Shown here in pieces: positions 14,896 to 18,083 of a DNA stretch of 18,083 nucleotides. The position numbers were made by a program, and so were the translations under genes. How positions within the stretch are numbered: the stretch's first letter is position 1; the number at the start of each line of letters is the position of its first letter. This DNA is from DATBWZ01 sp036514535. Its GTDB lineage: Bacteria > JAMCPX01 > DATBWZ01. The notes under the pieces are model-generated. The model had not been told where the DNA came from. It searched no databases and was given only the letters and a program-made list of their open reading frames with translations. Where the stretch lies: contig DATBWZ010000099.1 in assembly GCA_036514535.1 (NCBI GenBank), positions 1-18,083 of the forward strand, read 5' to 3'.

Positions 14896-15498
14896 ATGAA
14901 ACTTTTCCTTGTCCGTCATGGACAAACAAAGTGGAATCAGGAGGGGAAGGTTCAGGGACACAGCGATATTGGGCTTAATGCGCCCGGTCTTAAGCAGGCC
15001 GCTGCACTTTCACTCTGGTTCAATGACAAGAAGATAAATACCGTATATGCCAGCCCCCTCAGAAGGGCAATGGAAACAGCATCTGTTATTGCGAAAAGAC
15101 TGGGACAGGATGTTAATCCCGTGGATGGACTTAAAGAACTTAATCATGGCGAGCTGGAAGGAATGCCGTCCAGCGAAATCTGGTCAAGGCACGGAAAATT
15201 TTTTGAACAATGGCTTAAAAATCCGGGAGACATCCGGATTCCTGGCGGGGAAACAGTTATAGAGCTTCAGCAAAGAGCGTGGAAGGCGGTTGAGGGATTA
15301 GCGGAAAAACATCCGGAGGATACGCTTCTTGTCGTCGGCCACCATTTTACCAACCTTGTTATAATCTGTACAGCAATAGGGCTTGACCTTCGGAATATGT
15401 GGAGGCTCAAACAGGATGAAACCGGGGTTAATATTTTTTTGTATAACGAGTTCGGCTGGAGAATGCTTCTTTACAATTCACTTGCCCACCTCTTGTAA
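14896..15498 (+). CDS. Histidine phosphatase family protein (phosphoglycerate mutase-like; possible CobC)
   Basis: The 200-residue protein carries the RHG motif LVRHGQTKWN (5-14) with the phospho-accepting H8. It also has ASPLRRAMETA (52-62) with the phosphate-binding arginine, the acidic segment KELNHGELEGM (80-90), and VVGHH (146-150) with the second histidine. All active-site elements of the family are present, so it is an active phosphatase or mutase. It resembles broad-specificity phosphatases and alpha-ribazole-5'-phosphate phosphatase (CobC), but no cobalamin gene is nearby and I leave the substrate open. ATG 14896 lies 47 bases after atpE and 10 bases after a stable hairpin, with no evident ribosome binding site or promoter. 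Its stop codon lies inside the left arm of the BirA-like operator of the biotin operon. Confidence 0.85.
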   Translation: MKLFLVRHGQTKWNQEGKVQGHSDIGLNAPGLKQAAALSLWFNDKKINTVYASPLRRAMETASVIAKRLGQDVNPVDGLKELNHGELEGMPSSEIWSRHGKFFEQWLKNPGDIRIPGGETVIELQQRAWKAVEGLAEKHPEDTLLVVGHHFTNLVIICTAIGLDLRNMWRLKQDETGVNIFLYNEFGWRMLLYNSLAHLL

Positions 15499-15523
15499 AC
15501 CTTCTTTTATTTTGGGTTGACAA
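15493..15523. promoter_or_regulatory. BirA-like biotin operator
   Basis: TTGTAAACC (15493-15501) and GGTTGACAA (15515-15523) form an inverted repeat with a 13-base spacer. The known BirA signal is TTGTAAACC, a 14-16 base spacer, GGTTTACAA; the left arm is identical and the right arm differs at one base. The right arm covers the -35 box of the bioB promoter, so binding of biotinoyl-AMP-loaded BirA would block transcription. The spacer is a little short. Confidence 0.7.
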
Positions 15524-15545
15524 CAGTAAATTTCTACTGTATATT
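15517..15545 (+). promoter_or_regulatory. Promoter of the biotin operon
   Basis: TTGACA (15517-15522) and TATATT (15540-15545) are separated by 17 bases. The predicted start, near 15552, is about two bases from ATG 15554, and no ribosome binding site is present. A second dyad, ACAGTA (15523-15528) and TACTGT (15535-15540), lies between the two boxes. Confidence 0.65.
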
Positions 15546-15553
15546 AACGCAAT

Positions 15554-16570
15554 ATGATTATCCCTGATAAGTTGAAAGAAAAGGTTCTTTCGGGAGAGGG
15601 GCTCGGTTATGCCGATGCTCACTGTCTTCTTGAGGCTAAGGACAGGAATCTTCCTGGCCTTATGGATATTGCCAACCAGGCAAGGTCCAGATTCAAGGGG
15701 GATGAGGTGAGTCTCTGTTCCATTATCAATGCAAAATCAGGGGTGTGTTCAGAAGATTGCGCTTTCTGTTCCCAGTCTGTGTACCATCGTACAGATGCGC
15801 CGGTTTACTCCTTTGTAGGCAGGGAGAAAATACTTGAGCGCGCAAGAGAGGTGGAGAAGATTAATGCGCGGGAATTTTCCATTGTAATAAGCGGTTATAG
15901 CCCTGAAACCAGCGGCGAACTTAATGATATTACCGGTGCGGTGGAAGCGGTTGCCAATGGCTCATCCCTTGAAGCATGTGCGTCGCTTGGGATTCTCAGC
16001 AGGGAATCTCTTAAAAAATTACGGGATGCCGGTCTCAGGAACTACCACCATAACCTTGAAACCGCCAGGAGTTTCTATCCGAATGTCTGCACAACACATG
16101 CCTATGACGAAGATGTGGCAGTCGTGAAAACCGCTAAAGATCTTGGATTCAAGGTCTGCAGCGGGGGTATATTCGGTATGGGTGAGTCATGGGAGCAGCG
16201 GATTGAATTTGCCTTTACGCTGAAGGAACTGGATGTGGATTCAATTCCGGTCAATTTTCTCAATCCTATTTCAGGCACAAGGCTTGAGAAAGCGCAATTC
16301 CTCAAGCCACTTGATTGCCTGGCAATTATATCAATATTCAGGCTAATCCTTCCTTCAAAGGATATTTTCGTCTGCGGTGGCAGGGAAGTAAACCTGAGAG
16401 ATCTCCAGTCAATGATATTTTTTGCCGGAGCAAACGGAATGATGATAGGAGGGTATCTGACAACAAAGGGCAGACAGTCAGCGGATGACCTGAGGATGAT
16501 TGATGACCTTGGTTTGAAGATAAAGCCGCTTAAAAGATCTTCTTCAGGAGATAGTTCTTCTGCAGTCTGA
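15554..16570 (+). CDS. bioB: Biotin synthase, variant auxiliary cluster site (Type II-like)
   Basis: BioB is a radical SAM enzyme that inserts sulfur into dethiobiotin in the last step of biotin synthesis. The 338-residue protein has the radical SAM motif C65/C69/C72 (GVCSEDCAFCSQS) and conserved segments YHHNLETA, KVCSGGIFGMGE and CGGREVNL. Of the four ligands of the classical [2Fe-2S] cluster in E. coli (C97, C128, C188, R260), C142 and C202 are conserved. The first is a serine (S109 in EFSIVISG) and the arginine is a phenylalanine (F272 in IFVCGG). Extra cysteines occur at C55 (SLCSI), C179 (YPNVCTTH) and C274. This pattern resembles clostridial enzymes and the reported Type II BioB with a [4Fe-5S] cluster. 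The start at ATG 15554 is next to the promoter. It heads the operon bioB-bioF-bioA. Confidence 0.94.
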   Translation: MIIPDKLKEKVLSGEGLGYADAHCLLEAKDRNLPGLMDIANQARSRFKGDEVSLCSIINAKSGVCSEDCAFCSQSVYHRTDAPVYSFVGREKILERAREVEKINAREFSIVISGYSPETSGELNDITGAVEAVANGSSLEACASLGILSRESLKKLRDAGLRNYHHNLETARSFYPNVCTTHAYDEDVAVVKTAKDLGFKVCSGGIFGMGESWEQRIEFAFTLKELDVDSIPVNFLNPISGTRLEKAQFLKPLDCLAIISIFRLILPSKDIFVCGGREVNLRDLQSMIFFAGANGMMIGGYLTTKGRQSADDLRMIDDLGLKIKPLKRSSSGDSSSAV

Positions 16571-16578
16571 ACCAGAAT

Positions 16579-17847
16579 ATGCCGGTTTGTTCGGGGGCGG
16601 CAATGGCAAATCCGATGGGAAAGAATTTCGGGAATAATTCCAGGGGGCAGGAAATAGCCTCCGATGTCCAGGAGTTGAAGGATCGGGGGCTCTTCAGAAC
16701 CTTTCGCGTTGTAAGCGGACCTCAGGGACCGGAGATAATTATTGACGGGAAAAAGGTTCTGCTCATGTGTTCCAACGATTACCTGGGATTGGCAAACCAT
16801 CCGGAACTGCGTGATGCGGCGCTCAAGGCAATTGAGAAATACGGGGTTGGCGCCGGATCTTCGCGGCTTATTTCCGGAAATATGGAACTCCACATCATGC
16901 TTGAGGAGCGCATCGCAGCCTTCAAAGGCACTGAGTCAGCGCTTCTTTTTAATTCAGGCTATCATGCCAATACCGGCATTATTCCGGCTATGGTTGGCAG
17001 GGGTGATATTATATTCAGCGATGAGCTGAACCACGCTTCAATAATAGATGGCTGCAGGCTGAGCTTTGCCGAGACAGTGGTTTATCCTCACAGGAATATG
17101 AATTTTCTGGAGGATGCTCTTAAAAAATCAGTTTACAGAAGGAAATTGATTGTTACAGACGCAGTATTCAGCATGGATGGAGACATCGCCCCATTGCCGG
17201 AGATTATTAAATTGGGGGAGAGATACAATGCCTTTGTAATGGTGGATGAAGCGCATTCTACTGGCGTGCTCGGGGAAAGAGGAAGGGGTGTCAGGGAGTT
17301 TTTTGGAATAGACAATGATATTGATATTCTGATGGGAACCCTCGGAAAGGCTCTCGGATGCTTCGGCGCCTATGCGGCAGTGAGCAGGCAAATGAGGGAT
17401 TATCTTACGAACAGGGCAAGGAGTTTTATTTTTACCACTGCCCTGCCGCCGGCAATCTGCGCGTCCGCAATAAGGGCAATGGATATTATTGAGAATAATC
17501 CGGCAATTGTAAAGCGGCTGCATAAGAACATTGAGTGTTTAAGCAATGGATTGAGGTCTGTTGGCATAAGTTATATTTCTGAACAAAATATACCTGTTTA
17601 TCCAATAATAATTGGTGATGCGCAAAAGACAATGACTATCTGCGGGCATCTTTTTGACGAAGGCGTGTTCATTCAGGGAATAAGGCCGCCGACGGTTCCG
17701 GAAGGGACATCAAGGCTGAGGTTGACAGTTACTGCCGGACATACAGGGGAACACATTTCAAGGTGCTTGAGGGTTGTTCTGCTTGCGATGGAGAAGGAGT
17801 TTTTCAATGGTAAAAAAATTAACAGGAAAGTTCCTCAGGGATATTGA
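16579..17847 (+). CDS. bioF: 8-amino-7-oxononanoate synthase
   Basis: BioF is a PLP enzyme of the alpha-oxoamine synthase family that condenses pimeloyl-(ACP or CoA) with alanine to 8-amino-7-oxononanoate. The signatures are CSNDYLGLANHPELRDA (64-80), GVGAGSSRLISGN (89-101), LNHASIIDGCRLS (150-162), VDEAHSTGVLGERGRG (222-237) and GTLGKALGCFGAY with the PLP lysine K257. The C-terminal IRPPTVPEGTSRLRLTVTA is also typical. The 422-residue form starts at ATG 16579, eight bases after bioB, but has no clear ribosome binding site. ATG 16603, just after a G-rich stretch (GGGGGCGG), gives 414 residues and is equally plausible. The end overlaps bioA by 41 bases. Glycine C-acetyltransferase is a close relative, but the biotin neighbours decide. 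Confidence 0.95.
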   Translation: MPVCSGAAMANPMGKNFGNNSRGQEIASDVQELKDRGLFRTFRVVSGPQGPEIIIDGKKVLLMCSNDYLGLANHPELRDAALKAIEKYGVGAGSSRLISGNMELHIMLEERIAAFKGTESALLFNSGYHANTGIIPAMVGRGDIIFSDELNHASIIDGCRLSFAETVVYPHRNMNFLEDALKKSVYRRKLIVTDAVFSMDGDIAPLPEIIKLGERYNAFVMVDEAHSTGVLGERGRGVREFFGIDNDIDILMGTLGKALGCFGAYAAVSRQMRDYLTNRARSFIFTTALPPAICASAIRAMDIIENNPAIVKRLHKNIECLSNGLRSVGISYISEQNIPVYPIIIGDAQKTMTICGHLFDEGVFIQGIRPPTVPEGTSRLRLTVTAGHTGEHISRCLRVVLLAMEKEFFNGKKINRKVPQGY

Positions 17848-18083
17848 TAAAAAGCATGTCTGGCATCCGTTTACGCAGATGAGTGAATGGATGGAAGAGG
17901 ATTTCCCGGTTATATCGCACGGAAAGGACAATTATATTTATGATGTGGATGGCAAAAAATACCTGGATGGAGTTTCATCAATATGGTGCAACATACACGG
18001 TTATGCAAACAGGGAATTGAATGAAGCGCTCAGAAAGCAGATGGATAAAATATCCCATTCCACATTTCTTGGAATGAGCAATG
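17807..18083 (+). CDS. bioA: Adenosylmethionine--8-amino-7-oxononanoate aminotransferase, N-terminal part (3' end cut)
   Basis: The frame from ATG 17807 runs open to the window end and gives 92 residues. The N-terminal KKHVWHPFTQM is the hallmark of BioA, where it forms part of the substrate pocket, followed by YIYDVDGKKYLDGVSSIWCNIHGYANRELNEAL and SHSTFLG, all typical. BioA is a PLP enzyme that makes 7,8-diaminononanoate, using SAM as amino donor in most species and lysine in some. AAGGAG (17794-17799) lies seven bases ahead of the ATG. The gene begins inside the 3' end of bioF in another frame (41-base overlap), so the two are probably translationally coupled. The PLP lysine lies beyond the window. 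Confidence 0.94.
   Translation, partial: MVKKLTGKFLRDIDKKHVWHPFTQMSEWMEEDFPVISHGKDNYIYDVDGKKYLDGVSSIWCNIHGYANRELNEALRKQMDKISHSTFLGMSN

Noticed and set aside
16102..16893. 263-codon open frame on the minus strand opposite bioB and bioF
   Set aside because: It lies wholly antisense to two clearly recognised biotin genes, shows no family motif and no ribosome binding site; long antisense frames are a by-product of codon use in the real genes.
1..18083. Search for tRNA, rRNA, CRISPR repeats, insertion sequences and phage genes
   Set aside because: No cloverleaf, no regularly spaced direct repeats, no transposase or integrase motif and no terminal inverted repeats were seen by eye; genes are closely packed and functionally ordinary in order.

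Overview
The window is a compact, gene-dense stretch of about 18 kb from a Gram-negative bacterium that can respire nitrate. I place it only loosely, near the deltaproteobacterial/Nitrospirota-type lineages. The reasons are the split ATP synthase locus (atpZ-atpI-atpB-atpE, without the F1 genes), a TrmI-type tRNA methyltransferase, a multi-PAS hybrid kinase, an outer-membrane beta-barrel protein and moderate G+C. None of this fixes a taxon. I see no rRNA, tRNA, CRISPR array or insertion sequence, and no gene-free gap over 300 bases.

Region 1 (1-4625, plus strand) is a nitrate respiration operon, narG(3' end)-narH-narJ-narI-narK: the membrane-bound molybdoenzyme, its assembly chaperone and a nitrate/nitrite transporter. 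All cluster and haem ligands that can be checked are present.

Region 2 (4712-7119, minus strand) is a two-gene acyl-CoA dehydrogenase operon that converges on narK. The downstream gene has the catalytic glutamate. The upstream gene has lost it, and its FAD/substrate motif is degenerate, so the pair may form one heteromeric enzyme. The promoter carries a perfect palindrome closely matching operators of FadR-type TetR repressors. The 193-base divergent gap (7120-7312) also holds a second promoter, for an outer-membrane protein gene, with a Fur-type box at its start site.

Region 3 (7313-11746) holds that outer-membrane barrel protein, an orphan cytoplasmic hybrid histidine kinase with four PAS domains, and a convergent trmI gene.

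Region 4 (11839-14849, plus strand) runs hemL, atpZ, atpI, atpB, atpE. The c subunit carries the full residue set associated with Na+ binding and a signal-like N-terminus. A histidine phosphatase gene follows.

Region 5 (15493-18083) is a biotin operon, bioB-bioF-bioA (bioA cut by the window end). Its promoter is overlapped by a BirA-like operator. BioB lacks two ligands of the classical [2Fe-2S] cluster and has extra cysteines, as expected for the recently described 'Type II' biotin synthases of anaerobes.

Taken together, the window links acyl-CoA oxidation, nitrate as electron acceptor and ATP synthesis with cofactor supply (haem precursor and biotin). The families are all known. The points worth a second look are the unusual active-site residues (BioB, ACAD pair, AtpE), the control sites, and a set of genes whose promoters sit so close to the start codon that their mRNAs look leaderless.
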